64,000 bases of DNA from positions 211,610-275,609 of the forward strand of contig NZ_BAABEY010000026.1 in NCBI RefSeq assembly GCF_039540405.1. Reading direction: 5' to 3'. The position numbers and the translations under genes were made by a program. The notes beneath the pieces were generated by a model. It was not told where the DNA came from. It made no database searches and saw only the letters and a list, made by a program, of their open reading frames with translations. Source of the stretch: Ravibacter arvi. Lineage in GTDB: Bacteria; Bacteroidota; Bacteroidia; Cytophagales; Spirosomataceae. Shown here piece by piece: positions 15,703-24,107 of the stretch (its first letter is position 1; every line of letters begins with the position of its first letter).

Positions 15703-16974
15703 CTACAAACACATCAATTGTTTTTCCAACACCTGCCGGGCTGCTTCCGACTGCGAAAGGGCTATGGCACGCCGGTAATGATCTACAGCCTTCGAGGTGT
15801 CGACGCTGGTGTAGAGGTAACCGAGCAGGGCGTGGTAGTCGCTGGTTTCGGTGAAGCCCAGCGTTTCTGTTTCGCGTATAGCCGCCCTGTTGCCATACAC
15901 GCGGGCATAGGCGAAGGCCCGGTTTAGTGCGGCCACCGGCGTATATGCTACCCGGAGCAGCTCATCGTAAAGAAGCAGAATATGCTGCCATTTGGAAGTT
16001 TTTGCAGTCCGGCTTTCGGTGGGTTCCGGTGCAGAGGCGGGCGTATCAGGCTGGGTATGCCAATAGGCAATAGCCGCTTCGAGGTGGTATTTGGAGAGTG
16101 TTTCGCCGCCACCGGCGTTGATCAGGTAGTAATTCCCCTTGTCGATCAGTGACTGATCCCATAAGCTCCGGTCTTGCGCTTCGTAGCGGACAATCTGTCC
16201 GTCGCCGTCCGTGCGGGCTTCGAGCCGGGAGCTCTGGTAGCACATCAGCGCGAGCAGTGCATTGGCTTCCGGCGTGTTGGTCAACGGGTTTTCGGTCAAT
16301 ACCAGGTTCAACCGGACGGCCTCCGAGCAGAGTTCCTTCCGCACCGCCTGGTCGTGGGTGCGGGAAAAGTAGCCTTCGTTAAACAAAAGGTAGAGGGTCT
16401 TCAGCACGGCGTCGATCCGCGGACGGATGTCGGTTTCGCCGAGCGCAACAATACGGAAACGGTCTTCCCGGAGCCGGGTTCTGGCCCGGTGCAGGCGTTT
16501 TTTGATAGTCTCGGGTTTGGCCAGGAAAGCATTGGCAATTTCTTCCACACTAAAACCACAAAGCACCTGCAAGGCCAGGCAAATCTGGCTTTCGGCACTC
16601 AATTCGGGATTGAATACCGCAAAAATCATCGCCAGTTGGCTATCGGCAATCAGCCCTTCGTCGAAGTCAAAATGGTCGGTCAGGTCGTTATCGTCGGTAA
16701 AGCCGGGCCTGATTTTCGTTTCAAAAACCGCCCGATGCCGCAGGTAATCCCGCACCTTATTGCGCGCCACGGTATAGAGCCAGGCCACCGGGTTTTCGGG
16801 AATGCCGTCCACGGCCCAGCTTTCGGAGGCTTTCAGGAAAGTATCACCGGCAATATCCTCGGCCAGTTCGATCTGTTCTAAACCAAAATGACGGCACAAT
16901 ACGGCCGTCATCCTGGCATATTCCTGCCGGAACAAGTGGGGTAATAGTGCATGGGTGTTTTCCCTGGCCGGCAT
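15703..16974 (-). CDS. ECF sigma factor with C-terminal DUF6596/TPR extension (ECF42-like)
   Basis: A 423-residue protein. Sigma-70 region 2 occupies about residues 10-85 (LAEDIAGDTFLKA, then PVAWLYTVARNKVRDYLRHR), and region 4 about 115-175 (LCGFSVEEIANAFLAKPETIKKRLHRARTRLRE in pieces). A long C-terminal extension (about 180-420) matches the DUF6596/TPR-like domain typical of this sigma class. The start MPARENTHALLPHLF lies 12 bases after the stop of a DGPF/YCII gene, the hallmark partner of ECF42 sigma factors, which lack a classical anti-sigma factor and are thought to be controlled by their own C-terminal domain. It would redirect RNA polymerase to a small regulon that usually includes the DGPF gene itself. 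It appears complete. Confidence 0.9.
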   Translation of the reverse strand: MPARENTHALLPHLFRQEYARMTAVLCRHFGLEQIELAEDIAGDTFLKASESWAVDGIPENPVAWLYTVARNKVRDYLRHRAVFETKIRPGFTDDNDLTDHFDFDEGLIADSQLAMIFAVFNPELSAESQICLALQVLCGFSVEEIANAFLAKPETIKKRLHRARTRLREDRFRIVALGETDIRPRIDAVLKTLYLLFNEGYFSRTHDQAVRKELCSEAVRLNLVLTENPLTNTPEANALLALMCYQSSRLEARTDGDGQIVRYEAQDRSLWDQSLIDKGNYYLINAGGGETLSKYHLEAAIAYWHTQPDTPASAPEPTESRTAKTSKWQHILLLYDELLRVAYTPVAALNRAFAYARVYGNRAAIRETETLGFTETSDYHALLGYLYTSVDTSKAVDHYRRAIALSQSEAARQVLEKQLMCL

Positions 16975-16986
16975 CGGGCGTTGATT

Positions 16987-17328
16987 TTAGTCGCGTTTCA
17001 GTACTTCGCGCACTTCGATGTTTCCGCCGATTTTGAAAATCGGGTTACTTTGGGCCATTTCGATGGCTTCCTCAATGGTTTCGGTCCTCACCACGATATA
17101 GCCGCTGATAAACTCCTTGATTTCGGTATAAGGGCCGTCCGTAACGGTTCCGTCCGCCCTCACGGTTTTCGCGCTCCCGGGCGAGGGCAAAAGCGTATTG
17201 CCTTTGTCGGCCAGCTTGTTCTGCGCGGCAATCCCGGCCAGCCAGTTCATACGTTCCTGCATTTGCTCCGGCGAGGGTTTGAAGCCTGCCACGTCCTGCA
17301 GTCTGAAAATCAATGCAAATTCTTTCAT
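16987..17328 (-). CDS. YCII/DGPF-domain protein, partner of the ECF sigma factor
   Basis: A 113-residue ferredoxin-fold YCII-like protein. The signature TDGPYTEIKEFISGYIVV (about residues 62-79) gives the DGPF family its name, and AIEMAQSNPIFKIGGNIEVR closes the domain. Members sit immediately upstream of ECF42 sigma genes and are usually under that sigma's control; the biochemical function is not established. It shares an operon with the sigma gene (12-base gap, same strand). Confidence 0.88.
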   Translation of the reverse strand: MKEFALIFRLQDVAGFKPSPEQMQERMNWLAGIAAQNKLADKGNTLLPSPGSAKTVRADGTVTDGPYTEIKEFISGYIVVRTETIEEAIEMAQSNPIFKIGGNIEVREVLKRD

Positions 17329-17599
17329 GTTCCTGTTTGTTTAGTTACATCCCCATGACGGACGAGGTGAGGAAAGGGGGACATGGATGTAATCATTTTT
17401 TGATCCATTGAAATAGCCATGAGCCTTAGCTGTAAGCGGTACACAAACCATTGATGAATAAAGCTGCCGGCATCCGCTCACTGCTCACTGCTCAAACCTT
17501 CAAGTGTTTGATTTTGCCCTGTTTGAATATCCGAAGGCTGTGAGTTTGGGGCATAAAAAGGGTTCGACGGGCTCACCCGCCATCCGGACGGTGTCCTCC

Positions 17600-17691
17600 G
17601 GCTGGTGCCTGAGCTCGTCGAAGGCTGGTGCCTGAGCTCGTCGAAGGCTGGTGCCTGAGCTTGTCGAAGGCTGGTGCCTGAGCTTGTCGAA
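17600..17691. repeat. Four tandem copies of a 23-bp unit
   Basis: Unit GGCTGGTGCCTGAGCTCGTC plus GAA, repeated four times head to tail; the last two copies have TTGTC instead of CTCGTC. The unit contains the half-palindrome of the CCTTCGAC/GCTCAGG family. There are no spacers, so it is not a CRISPR array. Confidence 0.85.
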
Positions 17692-17786
17692 GGCCTTTTA
17701 TCCTTGAACACAAACTCAATAGAAACCCAGCGTGTGACGATCAGGCACTTGCACTTTGTTGTACAGAATGCACGAATCAAACTAAA

Positions 17787-18105
17787 CCATTCGTGCATTC
17801 TGTACAACCAACTTACAGATGGCTGATAATGGAACGCATGGCTTCTATTGAATGGGTATCCAAAGAACAGCCTTCGACAGGCTCAGGCGCCGTCCGGATG
17901 ACACCGTCCGGATGGCACCTGCCGGACGGCGCCTGAGCTCGTCGAAGGCTGCCTACCGGAGGCTGCCTTCCGGTAGGCGGGTGAGCCCGTCGAACCCCTT
18001 TAACACAATCTGCCGGATGTCTGATCCTCAACCAGGTCAAAAGCTAAGCGTTGTTTATTTAAATCAAAGCTCCAAACGTGCTTCAATGGAATTCGTGGCC
18101 GCCCA
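17787..18105 (-). repeat. Inverted copy of a 320-380 bp dispersed intergenic repeat
   Basis: Runs from ATTCTGTACAACCAACTTAC through a block of CCTTCGAC/GCTCAGG palindromes to GAACCCCTTTAACACAATCT, GATCCTCAACCAGGTCAAAA and TTTAAATCAAAGCTCCAAAC. The reverse complement occurs twice in tandem at 50898-51600. It contains frames that look open but no protein I recognise. With the tandem unit at 17600 it fills most of the 815-base gap between 17329 and 18143. Confidence 0.8.
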
Positions 18106-18143
18106 GAACTTCGCCATCTTCCTTTTCCTTTTATCAGGCGCTG

Positions 18144-18689
18144 TTAAACTGCATCATCCGCACCGGTGTCCGGGTTAGAAATTGCCAGGCGAATATGCGC
18201 CAGGTGATGCTGTACATGCCAGGCTGACATGGCCAGGGCCTGCTTCTGGTTAATCCATATTTTACGGAGCGGGTGATAGTAGGAAACGGCCAGTTGCGTT
18301 TCATCCAGCGTTTCGGCAAAATCGGCGTACCGCTGGAGAATGGCGTCAAACATGGCCAGTGAAGCGGAAACGGGCAAGGTCCGGGAGTCCCGGGCGGAGG
18401 CCCACGCGTCCATATCGATCAGCGTAATTTCATAGCCGGGTTCGATGACCGCCTTTTTCATCCGGAAATAATGAAGCAGCGCAATATCGGCCACGTGATG
18501 GACCAGCTGCCGTACATTCCAGCTTCCGTCGCGGTAGGTTTTCGACAGGTCCCGGTCGCTGAGATGCGCAACGGTTTCCTGGTACCGGGACGGGTTCACC
18601 CGGATAATGCGGATCAATTCAGTCCATTCTGCTTCGGTATAGCTTTCCTGCAAAACAAACGGGCCGATCGGGAATTTTCTATCTGACAT
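18144..18689 (-). CDS. DinB-superfamily protein, YfiT-type (bacillithiol-transferase-like)
   Basis: The ATG at 18689 (MSDRKFPIGPFVLQESYTEA) gives 181 residues, the usual YfiT length; a longer upstream frame would overlap the next gene. The four-helix DinB_2 bundle shows metal-ligand histidines in RQLVHHVAD and in WHVQHHLAHI. YfiT proteins are putative metal-dependent thiol-S-transferases or hydrolases; the family assignment is solid but the substrate in a bacterium not known to make bacillithiol is uncertain. It lies 52 bases downstream of the SRPBCC gene on the same strand and is likely co-transcribed. Confidence 0.85.
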   Translation of the reverse strand: MSDRKFPIGPFVLQESYTEAEWTELIRIIRVNPSRYQETVAHLSDRDLSKTYRDGSWNVRQLVHHVADIALLHYFRMKKAVIEPGYEITLIDMDAWASARDSRTLPVSASLAMFDAILQRYADFAETLDETQLAVSYYHPLRKIWINQKQALAMSAWHVQHHLAHIRLAISNPDTGADDAV

Positions 18690-18741
18690 AACAGGCAATA
18701 TTAGGATTGCCTGCAATATAAGCACGCGTCTTTTAACCACT

Positions 18742-19230
18742 CTACAAATCGTGCGATTCCCGCTCATCTCCCACATACAAAGCCAGCTTGTCTAGCGACG
18801 ACTCCGTCCCGGCTTCGTTGTCCCCAGGGTCTATCCCCGCCGGAATATTTTCAAAAACAATGGTCACCAGCGTCGCATCACCACGGGCTTCGAGGGTTAC
18901 CTCCATGATCATCTCCCCCGCGAAGCCGGGATCGCGAGCATCAAAGTTGATAGCCTGTACAATCTTCTTAAACGGTACAAGCTCGATAAATTTCGCCCGG
19001 TACCTGTCTTCGTTTTCCGAAGTTTTGCCCTTCATCTTCCCGCCTTCTTTTTCAGGATAGAAAAGCGACATCTCATATCCGCCGCCTATCTTAAGGTCAA
19101 AGTGGTGGATTTGGGCGGTCATATTCCCCGGCGCCTGCCATGCCACTAACGCAGCCGGATCAGTAAATGCGTTGTATATCGCCCGGGGCGAAGCGTTGAC
19201 GATTCTCGTGTTTTTGGTTGCCGACTTCAT
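18742..19230 (-). CDS. SRPBCC (AHSA1/START-like) domain protein
   Basis: A 162-residue single-domain protein. Family features: RIVNASPRAIYNAFTDPAAL at the N-terminus, the central GGGYEMSLFY strand, EMIMEVTLEA, and the C-terminal helix TESSLDKLALYVGD. This fold has a hydrophobic ligand cavity; AHSA1-like members in Bacteroidota often occur beside ECF sigma/YCII/DinB genes, as here, but their ligands are unknown. It appears complete, start ATG at 19230. Confidence 0.88.
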   Translation of the reverse strand: MKSATKNTRIVNASPRAIYNAFTDPAALVAWQAPGNMTAQIHHFDLKIGGGYEMSLFYPEKEGGKMKGKTSENEDRYRAKFIELVPFKKIVQAINFDARDPGFAGEMIMEVTLEARGDATLVTIVFENIPAGIDPGDNEAGTESSLDKLALYVGDERESHDL

Positions 19231-19291
19231 GGGCCAGTATTCAGATCTTGTTTCGAAACGCTAATTTATCCGTGGCCTATGCCTTCACCCA

Positions 19292-19801
19292 TCACGACAA
19301 ATCAAGGTCCCCTTCGCGCCCGATATCCAGCTTTGCGCCTGATGCAGCGCTCGCCACCACTTTGAAGAAAGTAACGAGCTTATTCGTCTTGTTATCCCAA
19401 TAATGCGCTTCAGAAGGAATCACCTTTAAGATCCTGATCCGCGCGTCTTCGATCCCATTTTCAAACCACGCTTCCACCATCTTGTTCCAGTATTTTTCGA
19501 TCCGGTCCCTGTCGCGCGATATTTCACCCGTACCGTTGATACTCAGGAAATTGTAATTCCCTACATCTGCATACAGGAGGCTCAGCTTGTTGTTTCGGAG
19601 CAGGTTCCGGTGGGTTTCGCTCTCTGCCGAAAACAGGTACCAGATATTGCCCGCTTCGTCTACCTCTTGTCTGCTCATCGGCACTGCGTGGACGTGGCCG
19701 GTTCCCTCTACCGGGGTGCACATCATGCCGATATCGATTTTATCAACCATCTCTTTGAGCTTATCGACCGCCTCTTGGCTGTGAAGGTTTTCTGTGCTCA
19801 T
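19292..19801 (-). CDS. Pyridoxamine 5'-phosphate oxidase-fold protein (general stress protein 26-like)
   Basis: A 169-residue split-barrel flavin-binding protein: KLKEMVDKIDIGMMCT, MSRQEVDEAGNIWYLFSAES, LLYADVGNYNFLSINGTGEI and the C-terminal SEAHYWDN...KLVTFFKV, all in GSP26 order. Such proteins bind FMN/FAD or F420 and are induced by general stress in some bacteria; this is not the vitamin B6 enzyme PdxH. Separate from its left neighbour by 61 bases on the same strand. Confidence 0.87.
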   Translation of the reverse strand: MSTENLHSQEAVDKLKEMVDKIDIGMMCTPVEGTGHVHAVPMSRQEVDEAGNIWYLFSAESETHRNLLRNNKLSLLYADVGNYNFLSINGTGEISRDRDRIEKYWNKMVEAWFENGIEDARIRILKVIPSEAHYWDNKTNKLVTFFKVVASAASGAKLDIGREGDLDLS

Positions 19802-20008
19802 GATTTTGTGTGTTTTATAGGTTTTTGTTTGTTGAAAGCAGCCCGGAAACGGGCGGATGAGTCTGTGGATATTCTATAAACTTAGTGCAGAAATTACAGC
19901 AAGTCAACCAAATATGATTTTATCTTGTCATCTTTACCGTTGAGTAGCCGCTGTGTACCGGCATAGTCAAAACATCAGCAATCCGGCAGACACTTCAACC
20001 AATGTGTT

Positions 20009-20494
20009 ATGAAAACAATATCCATCATTTCTCTTTTGCTGGTGGCAGTTGCCTGCAATAACACCAGGCAGACCGCTGCTGACGACACCGCTACGGTCGA
20101 TGGGGACACCACCAGGGCTACCATCCAGGTGCCCGAAACGGGGTGTTACGCCAATACCTTCGGCAGCGATACGGTCCAATTAAAAGTGGAAGTTTTTCCC
20201 AATGTCGTCACCGGGACCCTCAGCTACAATTTCTTTGAAAAAGACAGGAATTCCGGGGAAATAGAGGGCAGGCTGATGGGGGATACGCTGCTGGCAGACT
20301 ATAATTTTATGTCGGAAGGCAAACGCTCTGTGCGGCAGGTAGTATTCCTCATCCGGGATGGGGCGGCGATAGAAGGTTATGGGGCTTCGGAAGAGAAAGA
20401 CGGTAAAATGGTGTTCAAAGACCTGAAGCAGATCGACTTCAGCAAGGGGATTAAACTGGCTGAAGTCTCATGTGTGGAGGAGGTTCAGCCCTGA
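20009..20494 (+). CDS. Small lipoprotein of unknown function
   Basis: 161 residues. MKTISIISLLLVAVAC is a lipoprotein signal with cysteine 16. The mature part begins with a Thr/Asp-rich linker, then GCYANTFGSDTVQLKVEVFP and TGTLSYNFFEKDRNSGEIEG, a beta-rich domain with a repeated strand pattern and RQVVFLIRDG...GYGASEEKDGKMVF. Proteins like this occur in Cytophagales but I know no function. Predicted to be periplasmic, anchored in a membrane. No obvious operon partner. Confidence 0.8.
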   Translation: MKTISIISLLLVAVACNNTRQTAADDTATVDGDTTRATIQVPETGCYANTFGSDTVQLKVEVFPNVVTGTLSYNFFEKDRNSGEIEGRLMGDTLLADYNFMSEGKRSVRQVVFLIRDGAAIEGYGASEEKDGKMVFKDLKQIDFSKGIKLAEVSCVEEVQP

Positions 20495-20521
20495 GACGGG
20501 GCGGCTTTGGGACATGGGCCG

Positions 20522-20653
20522 TCACCGCGCTGAAAACAATTGGAGAATTACAGGTTTGGCCAGTGCGTAGGGATCCCCGTAATAGCGGGACCATGCCTTT
20601 GCGACTTTTCCCCGCCAATCCACTATAAACGTGGTCGGGTACCCGGCAAATTC
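20522..20653 (-). pseudogene. Thioredoxin-fold (TlpA/redoxin-like) C-terminal fragment
   Basis: Immediately after the ankyrin gene's TAA, in the same frame, 43 codons read EFAGYPTTFIVDWRGKVAKA and WSRYYGDPYALAKPVILQLF before a TGA. GYPTTFIVDWRGKV is the cis-proline strand region of a TlpA/AhpC-like thioredoxin fold. There is no start codon or CxxC half, so it is a leftover of a deleted gene. The family is inferred from one motif. Confidence 0.55.
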
Positions 20654-21190
20654 TTAAGTGTCTTCCGTATCACGATGCGCAGAATTACGTACGGGTTGCA
20701 TTCTACCCGTTGGTTGCGTCTCCGAGAGGTAACGCACGGCCTCTTCGTTTCCCTGTAGCCTGGCGAGGTCCAGTACGGATAGACCCCGTGCGTCACGAAG
20801 AGAGGTATCTGCTCCCTGCTGGATCAACAGTTTCAGCAGGTCGTTTCTTCCGAACATCGCGGCAAACATCAGGGCGGTCCCGCCGTTTCCGTGCTGCAGG
20901 TTCAGATCCGCCTGGTGGGAGATGAGCAGTTCCGCTATATCCCGGTAGCCTTTGAAAGCTGCGGCCATTAAGGGAGTATTTCCGCCGTAGTCAGCCAGGT
21001 TCAGGTCTGCTCCATACGAAATAAGGAGCTCTGCGGTGGCAGCTCGGTTGTTATAGCAGGCGATCATCAAAGGAGTGTACCCCTTTTCATCCTGGAAGTT
21101 CAGGTTGGCGCCCCGCTTCAAAAGTTCCTTAATAATTTCATTTTCACCGTGTCGGGCGGCGGGGATGAGGTATTGGTCCGGCTTTTCCAT
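20654..21190 (-). CDS. Ankyrin-repeat protein
   Basis: The start at 21190 (MEKPDQYLIPAARHGENEII) gives 178 residues and four or five ankyrin repeats, for example NFQDEKGYTPLMIACYNNRA, NLADYGGNTPLMAAAFKGYR and NLQHGNGGTALMFAAMFGRN, each about 33 residues. No signal peptide, so probably cytoplasmic. Small ankyrin proteins are often encoded next to catalases in proteobacteria, where they support catalase activity; a katE remnant lies 0.6 kb away here, which makes a past functional link plausible (inference). The C-terminal SETQPTGRMQPVRNS tail may be altered by the adjacent recombination joint. Confidence 0.85.
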   Translation of the reverse strand: MEKPDQYLIPAARHGENEIIKELLKRGANLNFQDEKGYTPLMIACYNNRAATAELLISYGADLNLADYGGNTPLMAAAFKGYRDIAELLISHQADLNLQHGNGGTALMFAAMFGRNDLLKLLIQQGADTSLRDARGLSVLDLARLQGNEEAVRYLSETQPTGRMQPVRNSAHRDTEDT

Positions 21191-21246
21191 GATAGTGTAG
21201 TTTTGATAGTGTGAGGTTTTACCTGCGAAAACCATACCACCAGGAT

Positions 21247-21535
21247 GGTCATTCTGAGCGGAGCGCAGCGGAGTCGAAGGATCTCCTGTTGGTATTAAAA
21301 AGTCCTCTGAAAGGGATTTGGTACTGTGATCGGGAGATCCCTCCGCTGCGGTCGGGATGACCGTCCGGTTGGTGCGGCTCCAAACCTGTTGTTGTCAATG
21401 GTAGCGCATCTGCCGGATGGTCATCCTGAAGCGGAGCGCAGCGGAGTCGAAGGATCTCCTGTTGGTATTAAAAAGTCCTCTGAAAGGGATTGGGTACTGG
21501 GACCGGGAGATCCCTCCACTGCGGTCGGGATGACC
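21247..21535. repeat. Two tandem copies of a 170-bp hairpin-type repeat
   Basis: Units start at 21247 and 21419 (spacing 172). Each has GGTCATCCTGA...GCGGAGTCGAAGGATCTCC on the left and GGGAGATCCCTCCGCTGCGG plus TCGGGATGACC on the right, so the whole unit can fold on itself. Same family as 52553-53185 and 63650-63935. It occupies most of the 598-base gap before the katE remnant. Confidence 0.85.
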
Positions 21536-21788
21536 CGGAGGTATAACACCGGTAAAGTCTGTCCTATTACTCCTCATTGTATCCGACCCGTTCCCCACTA
21601 TTCCTCTCCGGGTAGGGTAACCTATTGTCGTTTAAGTGGATAAGAGGCGCTATGGCTCCGGGTTGGACCGGTTTTTGCCCCCGGCTAGGGGTATTGACAA
21701 TTTAGCATCCGGGCGCCGGCGGGTGCCGCGCCGGCCGAAATCCTGAATGCGATTCACCTCACTACTCAACGTTAAAACCTTTTCACAC

Positions 21789-22210
21789 ATGAAAGAGAAA
21801 AAAGATACCCCGGAAAACAGAAAGATAAAGGTTACATCACTTCGGCCCGGGACGAAAAAATAGAAGTTCAGCACAGTTTCCTGACGGCTGCTGCAGTGCT
21901 GTACGATGCAGTATATGTACCGGGCGGCGCCAATAGCGTTGCAACCGTAGAAGCCGACGCCGATGCGATCCATTTTCTGAACCAGGCTTTCAGACATTGC
22001 AAGCCGGTAGCGGCAGACGCCTCGTCGACACCGGTTTTGGAAGCGACCTATTTCTACAAAAAATTACCCGAAACCTTTACCGAGGAAAGCGTGCTCAGGG
22101 AGGGTGTTGTGGTCGGCGCCGACCCGCAAAAACTGGCAGACCTGTTTGTGAGGGCGATTGAGCAGCACAGATTCTGGCACCGGGAGAAAAAACGGAAGAT
22201 TCCTGCCTGA
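21789..22210 (+). pseudogene. katE: Catalase (large-subunit KatE) remnant: N- and C-terminal ends joined by deletion
   Basis: The ATG at 21789 begins MKEKKDTPENRKIK, a KatE-like N-terminus, and breaks after about 14 codons. From about 21832, in another frame, the sequence continues as the extreme C-terminal flavodoxin/GATase1-like domain of clade II catalases: GYITSARDEKIEVQHSFLTA, AVLYDAVYVPGGANSV, ADADAIHFLNQAFRHCKPVA, ending at 22210. The whole heme-binding catalase core is missing (well over 1.5 kb for a normal gene of about 700 codons), so no enzyme is possible. Loss is recent enough that both ends are easily recognised. Confidence 0.85.
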
Positions 22211-22260
22211 AGACGAAGTGGAACCGGACGGAATACCGGCCGGATAAAGAAAATGTACGT

Positions 22261-23276
22261 ATGAAAATTTTGCTGGCAGGGTATCCGCACGGATATATGA
22301 GGGTATTGGGAAGTATGCTGGCGGAGGCAGGCTTCGAAACGGGGGAAGCGAATTCTCTTGCGGAAGCGCAATCTCTCATCGGCAACCTTAAGCCCGATAC
22401 GGTCATCTGTTGTTTCCCCTGGTTGAAGGGAGTGGGCTATATGACCGTGGTATCGGCGTTTAAGGAAGCATGGAGGGGGATAGACCTGATCATTATTGAC
22501 CGCCATATAGAGCTGCATGTAGCCGTAGACCTGATCCATGCAGGTGTCTTTTCCTGCCTTAATTATCCTTTTGCGACCGGGCAGCTCCTGAGCGCGCTGA
22601 CCAAGCTAAAGGAACGGCGTGCTTCAGCACCCGGGGGACCGTTTCGGCCGTCCGATATGGACTTTGTAAAGGGAATCAGCTCTGTTGCAAAAAATATGTA
22701 CCATCTGATCGACCTGGTAGCGCCTACTAATTTCAATGTCCTCATATATGGCGAGACCGGCACCGGTAAAGAATTGGTGGCGCGCCATATTGCCCACAAA
22801 GGGAGTAGTGGCTCCCCTTTTATTGCGGTGGACTGTGGATGCCTGTCCAGGGAGCTGGCCCTGAGTGAGCTCTTCGGACATGAAAAAGGGAGCTTTACCG
22901 GGGCGCTGGAAAGGAAAACAGGGGCGTTTGAAACCGCGAACAACGGAACGCTGTTCCTGGATGAGATTGGGAACCTGGACTATGAAGTTCAGGGGTTTCT
23001 GCTCAGGGCCATCCAGGAGAGAAAAATAAGAAGGGAGAACTGCTTCCGGGGCATATCAAAGACACGCGGTCTGCGGTGACGGTGGAAAGCCGCGAATTTC
23101 AGGAAACGGATAAAAAGACGACGCGCAGTATTACACCGAAAGATGTCGAGGAAGCACTGATCCGTACCAATTACAACAAAAGTGAAACCGCCCGCCTACT
23201 GGGAATTGACCGGAAGACGCTCTATAACCGGTTGCGCAATGTTATTTCCCAGGCAGGCTTGAAAATAACGAACTAA
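22261..23276 (+). pseudogene. Sigma-54-dependent NtrC-type activator, broken by an internal deletion
   Basis: Starts MKILLAGYPHGYMRVLGSML, a degenerate receiver-like domain without the usual phosphoacceptor aspartate (about residues 1-118). Then an AAA+ sigma-54 activator domain with Walker A GETGTGKE, the sigma-54 loop as GSFTGA, and Walker B GTLFLDEIG. At about 23025 the frame breaks: the ORF ends at 23079, while the C-terminal part resumes in the next frame as KGELLPGHIKDT and a Fis-type HTH (KSETARLLGIDRKTLYNRLR) ending at 23276. Roughly 110-140 codons, including the sensor II/arginine-finger region, are gone, so it cannot work as an activator. It lies right behind the katE remnant, so both may once have formed one stress locus. 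Confidence 0.85.
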
Positions 23277-23389
23277 CTGCCCGACACAATGGTTGGCATC
23301 GGTTCGTGGTGACCGGCAGAGCACTTTTAAACCTTTTACAGACTTGTTTTACATCCAATTTTTATTGCACACTTAAACCAAAACATCTG

Positions 23390-23968
23390 ATGAAAACGCT
23401 GATAACTTCCGTATTACTCGCCCTGTCTGCACTGCACTTTCTTGGCTGTGGCCCGAAAACGGATTCCCAAACGCAGGTAGACGGTACCAACGACGTTGTA
23501 ACCGAGATCCCCGATGATACTGTTATGAACGATGCAACCGCGGAGAAGGACGCTGAATTTGCCATGAAAGCTGCAAATGGCGGAATGGCCGAGGTACAGC
23601 TTGGCGAAATAGCACAAACCAAAGGCGTTGATCCCAAAATAAAGGAGTTCGGCAAAATGATGGTTGACGATCATACCAAGGCAAACGATGAGCTTAAGGC
23701 ACTCGCCTCAGCTAAGGGGATTGCGCTACCAGCCGGTCCCGACGAAGAGACGGCAAAGGCTATAACCGATGTTTCTTCCAAAAACGGGCGGGACTTTGAC
23801 AAGGCCTATGCACAGCAGATGGAGAAGGATCATGAGAAGACGGTGAAGCTTTTTGAAGACGGCCAGGAAGATGTGCAGGACACTGAAATCAGGGCTTTTA
23901 TCGACAAAACCCTGCCCGTACTCCGATCGCATCTGGAACAAAGCAGGAACCTGAACAAGAGAAAGTAA
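23390..23968 (+). CDS. DUF4142-family lipoprotein
   Basis: The start at 23390 (MKTLITSVLLALSALHFLGC) gives 192 residues with a lipobox cysteine. An acidic linker precedes the four-helix DUF4142 ferritin-like bundle (about residues 55-190): EFAMKAANGGMAEVQLGEIA, KEFGKMMVDDHTKANDELK, FDKAYAQQMEKDHEKTVKLF and the final LPVLRSHLEQSRNL. Members are predicted periplasmic or outer-membrane lipoproteins; function is not settled, and they often accompany stress genes such as catalases and YdaP-like oxidases, as here. A terminator-like hairpin follows. Confidence 0.88.
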   Translation: MKTLITSVLLALSALHFLGCGPKTDSQTQVDGTNDVVTEIPDDTVMNDATAEKDAEFAMKAANGGMAEVQLGEIAQTKGVDPKIKEFGKMMVDDHTKANDELKALASAKGIALPAGPDEETAKAITDVSSKNGRDFDKAYAQQMEKDHEKTVKLFEDGQEDVQDTEIRAFIDKTLPVLRSHLEQSRNLNKRK

Positions 23969-23986
23969 ACCGGCGAACCTGTTTCG

Positions 23987-24021
23987 GAGCGGGCCGCTCC
24001 CCGGGAGCCGCCCGCTCTTTC
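23987..24021 (+). terminator. Rho-independent terminator after the DUF4142 gene
   Basis: Arms GAGCGGGC (23987-23994) and GCCCGCTC (24010-24017) form a GC-rich stem, with a smaller inner CTCCC/GGGAG stem, followed by TTTCTCTT. Confidence 0.7.
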
Positions 24022-24107
24022 TCTTCCCCCGGCTTTCCCGGTAGGATTGACCACAGCTGTTTTCGGGCTGGCAGTGATTAATTTTTCCACCACACACAAA
24101 AAAGCAT

